64,000 nt of DNA from Bin87 sp964347975 (GCA_964347975.1 CAYGAY010000008.1:41675-105674); one strand, 5' to 3'. Shown: positions 26,493-35,644, counted from the first letter of the stretch. A program made the numbers and translations. The notes: generated by a model from the sequence alone, not told the origin.

Positions 26493-26522
26493 AGATTAAC
26501 ACAAAGGGTGGCGCCCTGTAAA
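26493..26522 (-). promoter_or_regulatory. Promoter for tRNA-Gly
   Basis: On the minus strand TTTACA, 18-base spacer, TAATCT, about 19 bases before the tRNA. Confidence 0.5.
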
Positions 26523-26534
26523 GTAAGTCGGCCC

Positions 26535-26704
26535 GCTCATGCGTACCCACTTTGTCATTGCGAGCGTAGCGTGGCAATCTCGCCGGCGTAGCAATGGCCG
26601 TTCCGTCGAGGCTCTCGCAACAGAAAGCGACGACCGCCGGAACGAGATTCCATCGCCCGCCGGCGGCGGTCGTGGAATGACCGGTTAAAGTGGGTACGTA
26701 TGAG
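26535..26704. mobile_element. MITE-like intergenic repeat, copy 2
   Basis: Ends CTCATGCGTACCCACTTT and AAAGTGGGTACGTATGAG are inverted repeats. The body has two hairpins including GAGATTCCATCGCCCGCC. It lacks the extra hairpin of copy 1. It lies between tRNA-Gly and the coiled-coil gene. Confidence 0.75.
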
Positions 26705-26718
26705 AGTCGCCCGCCGTG

Positions 26719-26746
26719 GGTAGCGTTGCAATTTAGGTGGTTTAAT
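26719..26746. repeat. Solo terminal repeat of the GGTAGCGTT IS family
   Basis: GGTAGCGTTGCAATTTAGG then GGTTTAAT. No transposase remnant adjoins it, so it is a single end left by deletion or recombination. About 75 bases of unassigned repeat-rich sequence follow, up to the next gene end. Confidence 0.7.
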
Positions 26747-26827
26747 TTCTCGTCATTCCGGACTTGACCCGGAATCCGGAAGCGTTTCCAAACTGCGGCA
26801 GCGCAACAGTCAAGTTCGAACGTGCCT

Positions 26828-27493
26828 TCAGGTAACGTCCTGCGGGGTTGGAGCAACTTGATCTGCAATCTGGGCAGGCGGCGGGGCGCCGCGCCGCTGT
26901 TGAGGCCGGCTGGCTTCCGCTTCGGCGGCGAGCTTCGCTAATATGAGATTAGCGAGTTCCCGCCGCATGGGCGCCGCGTCCAGATCGCAGCCGGCAAATG
27001 GGTCAAAGCCAGGCGAGATTGCGTCCATCATCTGACGAACCCGGGTGCTCCCGTGACGCGAGCCCACCAGCATCCTTATGGATTGGGCGTCCCGCCGGAT
27101 GGGAGCGTCTTCATCTTCCTCGCGTTCCAGCGCATCGTCCAGGTCGTCCTCGTAATCCATGCGATCAACCACGCTCAGCGAGGTGTTGGCCTCGCGAAGA
27201 AAGGTATCAACCTCCCGAAGCGCGCGGGCGAACTGGTTCACGAGGTCGGCGGCGGTGGCGATCAAGTCAGGTAGATTCCGCTGGGCATCACCGGCAGCGG
27301 CCACGGCTTGCCGGGCGCGCTCGAGACCCTCTTGCCGGTGTCGGTTGCGCTCTTCCCGCCGTTGCAGCAGCGTGAACTGCTCTCTGAGGGAAGGCGCTTC
27401 CAATGCCAGGGTTTCCAGTCGCTCCATGTAATTGACGGCTTCTTCGGCTTTGCGCAATCGCTGGGCTAATTCCTGCGAACGTTCGTCGGGCAT
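26828..27493 (-). CDS. Unrecognised coiled-coil protein
   Basis: 221 residues. Residues 1-110 are strongly helical and charged (SQELAQRLRKAEEAVNYMERLETL, REERNRHRQEGLERARQAVAAAG), a predicted coiled coil. A DYEDDLDDALEREEDEDAP acidic stretch follows, then a conserved-looking SIRMLVGSRHGSTRVRQMMDAISPGFDPFAGCDLDAAPMR segment and a Pro/Gln tail. It resembles phage-scaffold or structural helper proteins only in composition. No function can be assigned. Confidence 0.7.
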   Translation of the reverse strand: MPDERSQELAQRLRKAEEAVNYMERLETLALEAPSLREQFTLLQRREERNRHRQEGLERARQAVAAAGDAQRNLPDLIATAADLVNQFARALREVDTFLREANTSLSVVDRMDYEDDLDDALEREEDEDAPIRRDAQSIRMLVGSRHGSTRVRQMMDAISPGFDPFAGCDLDAAPMRRELANLILAKLAAEAEASRPQQRRGAPPPAQIADQVAPTPQDVT

Positions 27494-27715
27494 CTTGCGT
27501 TCCTACTCCCGTTGTCTGTTGTTGGGCTTGCCCATACCAGGGGCTGGCATTTGAACATGGACCGAGACGGCGACGAGTTATGCAATGCAAACGGGCGAGA
27601 GCCGCCGTCCCCGGTATTGGGTTGTTTATAGCAGAGGGCAAGCCGGCAGCGGATTCGGAACGGTTGACATGTTTGGCGAATTTTTGGAAATACGCTCAGG
27701 CAGCAGATCCTACAA

Positions 27716-27745
27716 TTGGCAACACTTGCCGGTGAACGGTATAAT
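27716..27745 (+). promoter_or_regulatory. Promoter for the aminotransferase gene
   Basis: TTGGCA (27716-27721), 18-base spacer, TATAAT (27740-27745). Transcription would start near 27752, excluding the upstream starts at 27585 and 27744. Confidence 0.65.
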
Positions 27746-27776
27746 GCGTGGAAATCTTTCCTCCAGGGGGCATTAC

Positions 27777-28745
27777 GTGACTACCAATGGCCAGGCTTCC
27801 TTCGATTCCAACCAGCTGCAAGTGTTTTTCCGCGGGCAGTTCGTACCGGCAAGTGAAGCCAAAGTAAGCGTAATGACCCACGCCCTCCACTACGGCACGG
27901 GCGTATTTGAGGGGATTCGAGGCAACTGGAACGCCGAGCAAGGCGCCATTAACATCTTCCGGATGCGCGAGCATTACCAGCGCTTGCTGGACGGTTGCCG
28001 CATCCTGATGATGGACATCCCCTACTCCGCCGACGACCTCTGCAACATCACCGTAGAGTTGGTGGAGCGCAACCGGCACAACTCGGACATTTACATCCGA
28101 CCGCTGGCCTACAAGAGCGAGGAGCTGGTCGCCAACCTGAAACTGCAAGAGTTGTCGTCTGACTTCACCCTGATCACCGTGCCCTTCGGCAACTACCTGG
28201 GCAGCGACCGGCTGCGCTGCTGCACTTCGTCTTGGCGGCGAGTGGACGACCCTATGATCCCGGCGCGCATCAAGGCATGCGGCATCTACGTCAACAGCAT
28301 CCTCGCCAAAACCGAAGCGACGCTCAGTGGGTTTGACGAGGCCATCTTGCTCAACCACGACGGCCACGTGTCGGAAGGTTCCGGGGAAAATCTCTTCATG
28401 ATCAAGGACGGACGCATATACACGCCCGGCCTGGAGGACAACGCCCTGGGCGGCATCACCCGCGACACGGTGATGCAGTTAGCCGGCGCTGAGCTGGGCC
28501 TGGATATTGAGATGCGCACCATTGACCGCAGCGAGTTGTACCTGGCGGATGAGGTATTTCTCAGCGGCACGGCCGCCCACCTGACCCCGGTGATTGAGCT
28601 GGATTGTCGTCCCATCGCCGACGGGCAGCCCGGTCCCATTTCCAGCGAACTGCAACGGATGTACTTCGACATCGTGGTAGGCAACAACCCCAAGTACCGC
28701 CACTGGTGCACTCCGGTAAAGACCGCCGGCCTGGTGCCAGCCTAG
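27777..28745 (+). CDS. ilvE: Branched-chain amino acid aminotransferase
   Basis: 322 residues with GTG start at 27777 behind AGGGGG. PLP-dependent class IV transaminase moving the amino group between glutamate and branched-chain 2-oxo acids. It has THALHYGTGVFEGIRGNW, the PLP-lysine region IKACGIYVNSILAKTEA, EAILLNHDGHVSEGSGENLFMIKDG (family IV signature, residues about 195-220) and GGITRDTVMQLA. A D-amino acid aminotransferase is the only serious alternative; the YGTGVFEGIR motif favours IlvE. Confidence 0.9.
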   Translation: MTTNGQASFDSNQLQVFFRGQFVPASEAKVSVMTHALHYGTGVFEGIRGNWNAEQGAINIFRMREHYQRLLDGCRILMMDIPYSADDLCNITVELVERNRHNSDIYIRPLAYKSEELVANLKLQELSSDFTLITVPFGNYLGSDRLRCCTSSWRRVDDPMIPARIKACGIYVNSILAKTEATLSGFDEAILLNHDGHVSEGSGENLFMIKDGRIYTPGLEDNALGGITRDTVMQLAGAELGLDIEMRTIDRSELYLADEVFLSGTAAHLTPVIELDCRPIADGQPGPISSELQRMYFDIVVGNNPKYRHWCTPVKTAGLVPA

Positions 28746-28787
28746 CCGAAACCATCACGGCCGAAACCATCACGTCGGAGGAGCGCG

Positions 28788-29459
28788 ATGCTCTGGCTGT
28801 CCAGCGCGGCGGTCCTGTTGGGCTACCTGCTGGGCAGCATCCCCACGGCCTACCTGGTCGTGCGGTGGGTCACCAAAGGCGCGGTTGACATCCGCCGGGC
28901 CGGCGACGGCAACGCCGGCGCCAACAACGTGAACCGCATCTGTGGGCGCTGGTGGGCAATTGCGGTTGCCGCCCTGGACATCGCCAAAGGCGTGGTGGCG
29001 GTATTAATCTTCAACCTGCTGTCCAATCTGGCAAGTTCTACGCCGGCTGGCAATCATTTTTCTTTGCCTGGCCCGTTGGTCCCGGCCTTTGCTTTAGCGC
29101 CGGCGGGGATGCTGGCGGGCGGCGCGGCCATGGCCGGGCAAATCTGGCCGGTGTGGCTGAAGTTTCACGGCGGGCGCGGGGCAGCTACCGCTTTGGGCGT
29201 CACCGGGGCGGCCCTCCCGGTGCCCGTGCTGCTGTTGGCTCTGCCCTGCGTCGCGCTGCTGTGGCTCACCAGGAGCACGATAATTGCGCTGCCCTTTATT
29301 TATCTCTCGTCGGCAGCGCTGGCCTGGGCGATTTTCGGGGTCGGATGGGGAACCATCGGCTATTGCCTGGGCGCTTTTATTGCGGTGGGAGCCGTGCATT
29401 TCTGGGGTGTGCGAGCGCGTCGCCCGGATAACGGATCCCTTGCCGGAAGCGGACGCTGA
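28788..29459 (+). CDS. plsY: Acyl-phosphate:glycerol-3-phosphate acyltransferase
   Basis: 223 residues, integral membrane. Transfers acyl groups from acyl phosphate to glycerol 3-phosphate, the first step of phospholipid synthesis. Motifs are GSIPTAYLVVRW, then DIRRAGDGNAGANNVNR (G3P loop) and KFHGGRGAATALG (acyl-phosphate site), at about 16, 34 and 123. Six to seven membrane segments are visible. An insertion of about 20 residues (SSTPAGNHFSLPGPLVPAF) lengthens the loop before the second motif. GGAGG precedes the ATG. With the downstream plsC it covers both acylation steps. Confidence 0.92.
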   Translation: MLWLSSAAVLLGYLLGSIPTAYLVVRWVTKGAVDIRRAGDGNAGANNVNRICGRWWAIAVAALDIAKGVVAVLIFNLLSNLASSTPAGNHFSLPGPLVPAFALAPAGMLAGGAAMAGQIWPVWLKFHGGRGAATALGVTGAALPVPVLLLALPCVALLWLTRSTIIALPFIYLSSAALAWAIFGVGWGTIGYCLGAFIAVGAVHFWGVRARRPDNGSLAGSGR

Positions 29460-29462
29460 AAG

Positions 29463-30362
29463 TTATCCGGTCGTGGCCAGCAGCGCTGTCCCGGCGACGA
29501 TCATCACGATGGCGGCGAACTTTCCCGCCAGCGCTGCGGGACGCATCGATTCCTGGAGGATCCCGAGCGCGCGCCAACTCAGCAATGTACCCACCACGAA
29601 AACGAAAAGGGGGCGCGTTGCCAGTATGGCCGCCGCCAGCGACACCGGTCCAAAGTGGAAGGACCAGAGGAACAGCGCTATAGCCAACTGTGGCAGCAGA
29701 CCCTCGCCCACCAGGAACGTCGCCAACGCCGGCGGGGTGCGCAGGCCATCGCGGAGCTGTCGCCAGTTGTTGGGATGACCGAATACGGCGAAGACCGGAA
29801 CCATGCCCAGTTCCTGCAAGCCGAACACCTCCCACGGCGTCAGGTCGTCCAGCACGAACTTCGCCAGGAAGAACGACAGGCCCAGGGTAACCGAACTGCC
29901 CGCCAGGACCGTTAGCCCCGGCGTCAATCGGTAAAGTCGCCGTCCCAATCCCTCTATGGAGACCAGGGCCGCCCCGCAGATTACCAGCGCGATAGCGGCC
30001 CACTGCCAGGGTGACACCGTTTCTCCCAGGATTGCCAGCGCGAGCAACGCCACCAGTATTGGGTTGGTCTGGCTAATCGCAACCGCGCGGGAAGCCTCGC
30101 CCAGCTTCAACCCCAGAAACAGCAACGCCAGCCCGGCGCCGAGGCTGACGCCGGACAGCAGCCCCACCAGTATCGACTGCGGCGGCGCGTCCGTGGGCCA
30201 ACCCACCGCCGCCAGCACGATGACGGCGCAGGTCAACCGGGTCAGAATGGAACCGGCGCCCAGGACGCTCACACCGGGAAGATAATTGTCCAGCAACCTC
30301 TTGTGAGCGATGTTCGCCAGGCCCAACGAGGCCGCGCTGCAAATGGCGAGCAAAATCCACAC
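29463..30362 (-). CDS. EamA-type DMT permease
   Basis: 299 residues with ten predicted membrane helices in two five-helix halves, the two EamA domains. Helix 4 ends FLGLKLGEASRAVAISQTNPILVALLALAILGE, a hallmark of the family, repeated near residue 255 (ATRPLFVFVVGTLLSW). DMT exporters move amino acids, metabolites or drugs; the substrate is unknown. It converges on plsY with three bases between stop codons. Confidence 0.88.
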   Translation of the reverse strand: MWILLAICSAASLGLANIAHKRLLDNYLPGVSVLGAGSILTRLTCAVIVLAAVGWPTDAPPQSILVGLLSGVSLGAGLALLFLGLKLGEASRAVAISQTNPILVALLALAILGETVSPWQWAAIALVICGAALVSIEGLGRRLYRLTPGLTVLAGSSVTLGLSFFLAKFVLDDLTPWEVFGLQELGMVPVFAVFGHPNNWRQLRDGLRTPPALATFLVGEGLLPQLAIALFLWSFHFGPVSLAAAILATRPLFVFVVGTLLSWRALGILQESMRPAALAGKFAAIVMIVAGTALLATTG

Positions 30363-30411
30363 GAGCGCAGGATACCAGACCCGGCCCGGCCCGACATAAG
30401 AGACAATCCGC

Positions 30412-30582
30412 CGCTAACGTATACCCGCTTTGTCATTGCGAGCGCAGCGCGGCAATCTCGTCGGCGTAGCAATGGCCGCTCCGGCAAGACTCTCTCAGCC
30501 GGCGGCAGCCACCGCCGGAACGAGATCCCATCGCCCGCCTACGGCGAGCGTGGAATGACAAGTTAGAGTGGGTACGCATGAG
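30412..30582. mobile_element. MITE-like intergenic repeat, copy 3
   Basis: Right end AGAGTGGGTACGCATGAG pairs with the left end, and the interior hairpins match copy 2 (GTCATTGCGAGCGCAGC, CGAGATCCCATCGCCCGCC). It sits just ahead of the fur promoter. Left end is degraded. Confidence 0.7.
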
Positions 30583-30594
30583 AATCGACCGCTA

Positions 30595-30622
30595 TTGACA
30601 CCGAGATCCTTTATGCTATCAT
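30595..30622 (+). promoter_or_regulatory. Promoter of the fur-znu operon
   Basis: TTGACA (30595-30600), 16-base spacer and TATCAT (30617-30622) with TGC just before, an extended -10. TTATGCTATC is shared with the cox promoter. An imperfect palindrome around TTGCAGTAATTTGC, 10-30 bases on, could be the Fur/Zur operator. Confidence 0.65.
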
Positions 30623-30660
30623 TAGTTTCCGCAAATTACTGCAATAAGGGCGGGGCGCTT

Positions 30661-31092
30661 ATGTCTGGACACGAATCGGCAGTTACCCGTTTGCGCTCGC
30701 AGGGTTATCGAATGACCCCGCAGCGTCTCTCAGTGCTGGATATCGTCGCCGGGCGCACCGGCCACATCGGCGCCGACGAGGTCTGGAACCTGGCCAAGGC
30801 ACAGCATCCCTACGTTGACCTGGCAACCATCTACCGCACCCTGCAACTCCTGAAACGCCTGGGCGTCGTGACCGAGGTGGTCATTGGCAACAAACTCCAT
30901 TTCGAACTGGCCGACCAGCACAACCGGCACAACCACATGGTCTGCTCGGAGTGCGATGCGGTGCAAACTCTCAGCCCGGACTACCTGGCTGAGTTCAGTC
31001 ATCGTCTGGAGCAGGAGTTTGGATTCACGCCCGACCTGGACAACCTCACCATCGGCGGGAAATGCTCCAAGTGCCTGGAGGCCGTCGCTTAA
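30661..31092 (+). CDS. Fur-family metal regulator (probably Zur)
   Basis: 143 residues. Winged-helix DNA-binding part with RMTPQRLSVLDIVAG and DLATIYRTLQLLKRLG, metal site HNRHNHMVCSECDAV and structural zinc cysteines CSKC at the end. The family represses metal uptake genes when its metal is bound. The following znuABC genes point to Zn (Zur) or Mn (Mur/MntR-like) rather than iron, which is inferred from context. Its TAA overlaps the ATG of znuA, so regulator and substrate-binding protein are coupled. Start chosen at ATG 30661 because the longer frame overlaps the promoter. Confidence 0.9.
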   Translation: MSGHESAVTRLRSQGYRMTPQRLSVLDIVAGRTGHIGADEVWNLAKAQHPYVDLATIYRTLQLLKRLGVVTEVVIGNKLHFELADQHNRHNHMVCSECDAVQTLSPDYLAEFSHRLEQEFGFTPDLDNLTIGGKCSKCLEAVA

Positions 31093-32180
31093 TGGATGAT
31101 ACATCTCGGACCAACCGCTCATCCCGGGGCCTGATCGATTTGCGTAAAGCCATCGCCGTTCTGACGGCGTTTGCCGCCATCATGGCGTCGTTCGCCTGCG
31201 CCAACGAGCCGGAAACTGCCGCGTCGGTCGCCCCGGCATCGGAGCCTCAATCCGTTTCCTCCGACTCCCGGCTCAATGTTGCGGCTACCGTGTCACCCAT
31301 CACGAGCATCGTGGAAAACATCGGCGGCGACCGCATAAATCTCACAGGGATTGTGCCCGAGGGGGTGAACTCCCATACTTTCGAACCCGCGCCATCGGTA
31401 GCCGCTACCCTGGCCGAGGTGGACCTGGTAATTCTCAACGGACTGTTCCTGGAAGAACCAACCCTTGAATTGGCGCAAGCCAACGTGAAACCGGGAGCCT
31501 CGATCATAAGCCTGGGCGAACAGACCATCACCCGCGACCAATGGCGGTTCGATTTCTCTTTCCCTGAAGCAGCCGGCCATCCCAACCCGCACCTCTGGCC
31601 CGACCCGATACTGGCCCTGCGCTACGCCGAAATCGTGCGGGACACCCTGGCGGCCAAGGACGCCGCCAACGCGGACAATTATTCCGCCAACTACGATACC
31701 TTCGCGACCCGGATTTCTGCGCTTGATCAAGCCATAAAGACCGCCGTGGCGACCATCCCTGCGGAGCATCGCAAGCTGTTGACTTATCACGATTCCTGGG
31801 CTTATTTCGCCGACCGCTACGGTCTTACCGTTATCGGCGCGGTACAGCCTTCTGACTTTTCCGAACCGTCGGCCCGCGAGGTGGCCGATTTGATAAGCCA
31901 GATCAAAGTCAAAGGCATCCCGGCCGTTTTCGGCTCCGACGAATTTCCCAGTGATGTAATGCAGACCATCGCCGCCGAGTCCGGAGCCGCATATATCGAC
32001 GAGCTCAGCGACGACGACCTGCCCGGCGCGCCGGGGGACCCCGGACACAGTTACCTGGGATTGGCGGTATCCAACCTCCGGATTATGATTCCCGCTCTGG
32101 GCGGCGATGCGTCGGCCCTTGATCAGGTTGACGTTTCCCCGGTATTTCAGGGCGTATCCAACGCCGTATATCCACAGTGA
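31092..32180 (+). CDS. znuA: Metal ABC transporter substrate-binding lipoprotein, ZnuA/TroA-like
   Basis: 362 residues. Signal with lipobox ASFAC, so a lipoprotein facing outward. Cluster A-1 fold: VNSHTFEP (His), GHPNPHLWPDP (His), LTYHDSWAYFADRYGL (His), and ELSDDDLP near the C terminus supply metal ligands. There is no long His-rich loop, which favours either Zn or Mn. It captures the ion for the ZnuB/ZnuC pore. Overlaps the fur stop by one base. Confidence 0.93.
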   Translation: MDDTSRTNRSSRGLIDLRKAIAVLTAFAAIMASFACANEPETAASVAPASEPQSVSSDSRLNVAATVSPITSIVENIGGDRINLTGIVPEGVNSHTFEPAPSVAATLAEVDLVILNGLFLEEPTLELAQANVKPGASIISLGEQTITRDQWRFDFSFPEAAGHPNPHLWPDPILALRYAEIVRDTLAAKDAANADNYSANYDTFATRISALDQAIKTAVATIPAEHRKLLTYHDSWAYFADRYGLTVIGAVQPSDFSEPSAREVADLISQIKVKGIPAVFGSDEFPSDVMQTIAAESGAAYIDELSDDDLPGAPGDPGHSYLGLAVSNLRIMIPALGGDASALDQVDVSPVFQGVSNAVYPQ

Positions 32181-32181
32181 T

Positions 32182-32230
32182 TTCACCCTCACCCTCACCC
32201 TGACCCTCTCTCATCGAGGGAGAGGGGATA
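32182..32230. repeat. Intra-operon repeat with CCCTCACCC units
   Basis: TCACCCTCACCC units followed by a GAGGGAGAGGGG hairpin arm pairing with CCCTCTC. It lies between znuA and znuC and might limit downstream expression. Similar pairs of CCCTCACCC repeats are common in bacterial genomes. Confidence 0.5.
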
Positions 32231-32239
32231 GCAAGTTTT

Positions 32240-33184
32240 ATGCTGCACCCACCGGAATTAGAACACCTGCACCGCCCCGACCCGGATGCACAGCCCATCG
32301 TGGAACTGTCGGACGTTACCGCCGGATATAACGGCTCGCCGGTCCTCCGGGATGTTGACCTGCGAATAATGCCCGGGGATTTCGTCGGCCTGCTTGGTCC
32401 CAGCGGTTCGGGCAAGACCACGTTGCTGCGAAGCATATTAGGCGCCGTTCGTGTCCAGAGCGGCCGGGTTCGCGTGAACGGCAAAGCCGTGGGCAGGAGA
32501 GGCAGCCGAGCAGGATACGTTCCCCAATTGGAAACCATCGACTGGAACTTCCCCGTGACCGTCGAGGAAGCGATTTTGATGGGCCGCACCATGTCGAACA
32601 GCCTGTTTCCCTGGTACCGCAAACAGGAAAAGGAACTGGCTTATGACATGATGGAACGGTTGAGCATCGGCCACTTGGCAAAACGGCATATCCGGCAACT
32701 GTCGGGCGGGCAGCAGCAGCGGGTCTTCCTGGCCCGGGCGCTGGTAAGCAATCCCCAACTCTTGCTTCTGGATGAACCCACCGCCGGAGTGGATGTCAAA
32801 ACGCGCGACGACGTAATGCACTTGCTCCACGATCTCAACCACGCCGGAGTCACCATCCTCATCTCCACCCACCAGATAAATACTGTGGCGGTGCATTTGC
32901 CCCGGATCGTTTGCCTGAACGGTACCATAGTGGCCGACGGTCCGCCCCATCGCGTCATCTCACCGCACATTTTGCGGGAGTTGTACGGGTCGGAAATGCC
33001 GGTAATCCAGTATCACGGCATGACGCTGGTCGCCGAAAGCGCGCATTTCTGGATCGATCGCAACGGCGGTGAACCCCTCTCCACCGTCCCCGACGAGAGT
33101 CACCGGGAACCGGTGCTTCCCCACGTTCACGCGTCTCAGGACAACGTGCCGGCCCACCACCATCATGACGACGTGGGTTCGTGA
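32240..33184 (+). CDS. znuC: Metal ABC transporter ATPase
   Basis: 314 residues. Walker A GPSGSGKTT, Q-loop YVPQLETIDWNFPVT, signature LSGGQQQRVFLARAL, Walker B LLLLDEPTAGVD and the H-loop STHQ. It hydrolyses ATP to drive ZnuB. The C-terminal extension of about 85 residues beyond a typical ZnuC ends HVHASQDNVPAHHHHDD, a His cluster that could buffer or sense zinc. Confidence 0.93.
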   Translation: MLHPPELEHLHRPDPDAQPIVELSDVTAGYNGSPVLRDVDLRIMPGDFVGLLGPSGSGKTTLLRSILGAVRVQSGRVRVNGKAVGRRGSRAGYVPQLETIDWNFPVTVEEAILMGRTMSNSLFPWYRKQEKELAYDMMERLSIGHLAKRHIRQLSGGQQQRVFLARALVSNPQLLLLDEPTAGVDVKTRDDVMHLLHDLNHAGVTILISTHQINTVAVHLPRIVCLNGTIVADGPPHRVISPHILRELYGSEMPVIQYHGMTLVAESAHFWIDRNGGEPLSTVPDESHREPVLPHVHASQDNVPAHHHHDDVGS

Positions 33185-33224
33185 CCCATCGCCGCGGCAA
33201 CGCTGTGCCGCGACTTGACCGCCC

Positions 33225-34094
33225 ATGCTCCTGGAACCATTTGAATTCGGTTTTTTCGTCCGCGCCATCATCGCGGCCGGGCTGGTGGGAGGTTTGTGCG
33301 GGCTGATGGGCGTGTACATCGTGCTCCGCGGTATGTCCTACATCGGACACGGACTGGCCCACGCCATATTCGGAGGCGCAGTAGTAAGTTGGGTTATGTC
33401 CATAAACTTCTTCGTCGGCGCCACCGTATGGGGATTTCTTTCCGCGCTCCTGATTGCGTGGACGACCCGGCGAAATCCCATCGGATCCGACGCGGCCATC
33501 GGCATCGTGACCACCGGAAGCTTCGCCCTGGGCATCGCCATCATCAGCCGGTTCGGCAGCTTTACCAGAGACTTCGAAGCATCCCTGTGGGGAAGTGTCC
33601 TGGCGGTGGATCGGGATGATCTTATCGCCATTGCGGTTGTCACCGGCATCGTGGCAACGGTCTTTTTCGTCGCGTACAAACTCTTCCTCTTTGCCGCCTT
33701 TGACTCCGACGTGGCTCAATTCTACGGAGTGCCGACCGCATGGGTCGATACCCTGTTCTCGTTGCTTTTGGCGGGAACCATCGTGGTTTCCATGCAGGTG
33801 ATTGGGGTTACGATGATTGCCGCGGCCGTCGTGATCCCTCCCATAATCGCCAGATTGCTCACCAACAGTTTCGGAAAAATGACGTTGCTGTCGGTGGGGA
33901 TAGGTATAATGTGCGCCGTGCTGGGCATCTATATCAGCTACTTCATTGACGTGTCGTCCGGGGCCAGCGTCGTGCTGCTGTCGGCGGCGTTGTTCGTGGC
34001 GACGCTGGCGTGGTCAAAGGTCCGCACACGCATAACTCGAGCGCCGGTCGAAGCCGGAGGCTTGTCACAGTTGCCTCGCGGCTCGCTCGAATAA
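33225..34094 (+). CDS. znuB: Metal ABC transporter permease
   Basis: 289 residues, ABC-3 family, eight to nine membrane segments. Motifs: GLCGLMGVYIVLRGMSYIGHGLAHAIFGG and QVIGVTMIAAAVVIPPIIARLLTNSF. It forms the transmembrane pathway with ZnuA and ZnuC. It follows znuC by 40 bases in the same direction. Confidence 0.93.
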   Translation: MLLEPFEFGFFVRAIIAAGLVGGLCGLMGVYIVLRGMSYIGHGLAHAIFGGAVVSWVMSINFFVGATVWGFLSALLIAWTTRRNPIGSDAAIGIVTTGSFALGIAIISRFGSFTRDFEASLWGSVLAVDRDDLIAIAVVTGIVATVFFVAYKLFLFAAFDSDVAQFYGVPTAWVDTLFSLLLAGTIVVSMQVIGVTMIAAAVVIPPIIARLLTNSFGKMTLLSVGIGIMCAVLGIYISYFIDVSSGASVVLLSAALFVATLAWSKVRTRITRAPVEAGGLSQLPRGSLE

Positions 34095-34126
34095 CCTCCA
34101 CTTTTCACAGGCCACAGGAGGAAACT

Positions 34127-35617
34127 ATGGCGCATGCACATCACCATCACGCAGCGCCCTCGGTGGTAGAGGGCCGAACCGGATTCCGGCGGGGAGCGGC
34201 CTTCATCATCGGGGGCCTGTCCAGCGGGCACGGCGTTTTTCACTCCATTGCGCAAAGCTTCATCGTGGTGCTGCCCGAGGTTCGCGATTTGCTCCTGGGC
34301 GGGAGCGTGATTGCCGTCAACAGCATTCAATCCGCCCGTGAAATCGCATCCGGCGTGGTAGCCCTCCCCGGCGGCGTACTGACTGACGCTCTGCGACGCT
34401 ATTGGGGTTGGGTCATGGCCGTGTGCATGGCTCTGTTCGGGGTGGGCTGGCTGCTGATGGCGGCGGCCGGGTGGCAAGTGCCGGGCAGCGGCTGGGTAGC
34501 GCCGCCACCGTCGGCGGTCGCGGCGGGAGCAGCCGCGCCTTTCAATCCCCTGGGCTATACCCTGCTGATAATAGGCATGTCCGTAGTCGCCATCGCGGCG
34601 TCGGTGTGGCATCTGCCGGCCATGGCGGCCCTGTCATCCCATTTCACTCACCGACGCGGCGCGGTGCTGTCTTTCCACGGCGTGGGCGGCAACATCGGGG
34701 ACGTGCTGGGGCCGGTGATTACCGGCGCTCTGCTGGCAGTCCTGGCCTGGCAGGCAATCATCACCATCTACGCGGCCGTGCCCATCTTTCTGGCGTTCCT
34801 GGTGTTCTGGGCGTTCCGCGACATTGGACAGCGGGCGCAAGCGGCGGTGGAAGAACGGGCCGTCAGCACCATGCGGATGCAGATTGACGAAACCAAATTG
34901 CTGGTGCGCAATCCCCGGGTCTGGGGGATTACGGCGGTAGCCGGGCTGCGGGGCATGGCATACCTCGGGTTCCTGGTGATGCTGCCCCAGTACCTGGTTG
35001 ACGAACTGGGCTTTACCATCACGGAACACCGCAGTTTTGAAAACCTCTTCATCCGCGGCTCTCTCATCGGCTTGCTGGTGCTGGTGGGAATCCTGGCTAG
35101 TCCAATCATGGGCTACCTGTCCGACCGGTTCGGACGGAAGATAGTTCTGATTCCGGGAATGCTTTTCCTGGCTATCGTAACCCTTATGATGGCGCCCCTC
35201 ATCAGTGGCCCGGAAGACCGCATCGTGATGACCATATTGCTCGCCGCCCTGGGGTTGTTCCTGTTCAGCGACCAGCCCATCCTGACCGCCGCCGCCATGG
35301 ACATCGTTCGCGAGGGGACGGCAGCAACCACGCTGGGACTGCTTTCAACCTCCCGGTTCATACTGGCCGCCGCGTCTCCACTCATCGCCGGCTGGCTGTA
35401 CGGAATCAACTTTGATTACCTGTTCTACTACACGGCGGCGCTGTACCTGGTCGCGGCCCTCATCCTGGCAGTGGTCCGGCTGCCGCAACTGGCTCCGGTT
35501 GACGATCATCATGGTCACCACGACGATCACGGACACGGCGGGCACGGACACCATGACGACCAAGGCCACGGCCATAGCGGACATGGTCACGGCGAGCACG
35601 GCCATCGGCATCACTAA
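34127..35617 (+). CDS. MFS permease with His-rich termini
   Basis: 496 residues. N terminus MAHAHHHHAAP, twelve-helix MFS core with SDRFGRKIVLIPG at the loop 8-9 RxGRR-like motif and HRRGAVLSFHGVGGNIGD in the central part, then a roughly 35-residue tail rich in His, Gly and Asp (GHHDDHGHGGHGHHDDQG...). AGGAGG lies before the ATG. Its position as the last gene of the fur-znuABC unit and the histidine tails suggest a metal or metal-chelate transporter, which is inference. It could equally be an exporter that balances uptake. Confidence 0.85.
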   Translation: MAHAHHHHAAPSVVEGRTGFRRGAAFIIGGLSSGHGVFHSIAQSFIVVLPEVRDLLLGGSVIAVNSIQSAREIASGVVALPGGVLTDALRRYWGWVMAVCMALFGVGWLLMAAAGWQVPGSGWVAPPPSAVAAGAAAPFNPLGYTLLIIGMSVVAIAASVWHLPAMAALSSHFTHRRGAVLSFHGVGGNIGDVLGPVITGALLAVLAWQAIITIYAAVPIFLAFLVFWAFRDIGQRAQAAVEERAVSTMRMQIDETKLLVRNPRVWGITAVAGLRGMAYLGFLVMLPQYLVDELGFTITEHRSFENLFIRGSLIGLLVLVGILASPIMGYLSDRFGRKIVLIPGMLFLAIVTLMMAPLISGPEDRIVMTILLAALGLFLFSDQPILTAAAMDIVREGTAATTLGLLSTSRFILAAASPLIAGWLYGINFDYLFYYTAALYLVAALILAVVRLPQLAPVDDHHGHHDDHGHGGHGHHDDQGHGHSGHGHGEHGHRHH

Positions 35618-35644
35618 ACACCGGTATGTTCGGCAGTCAAAGAT

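Noticed and set aside
32182..32230. CRISPR-like direct repeats
   Set aside because: Only short CCCTCACCC units without spacers of regular size. It is a simple intergenic repeat.
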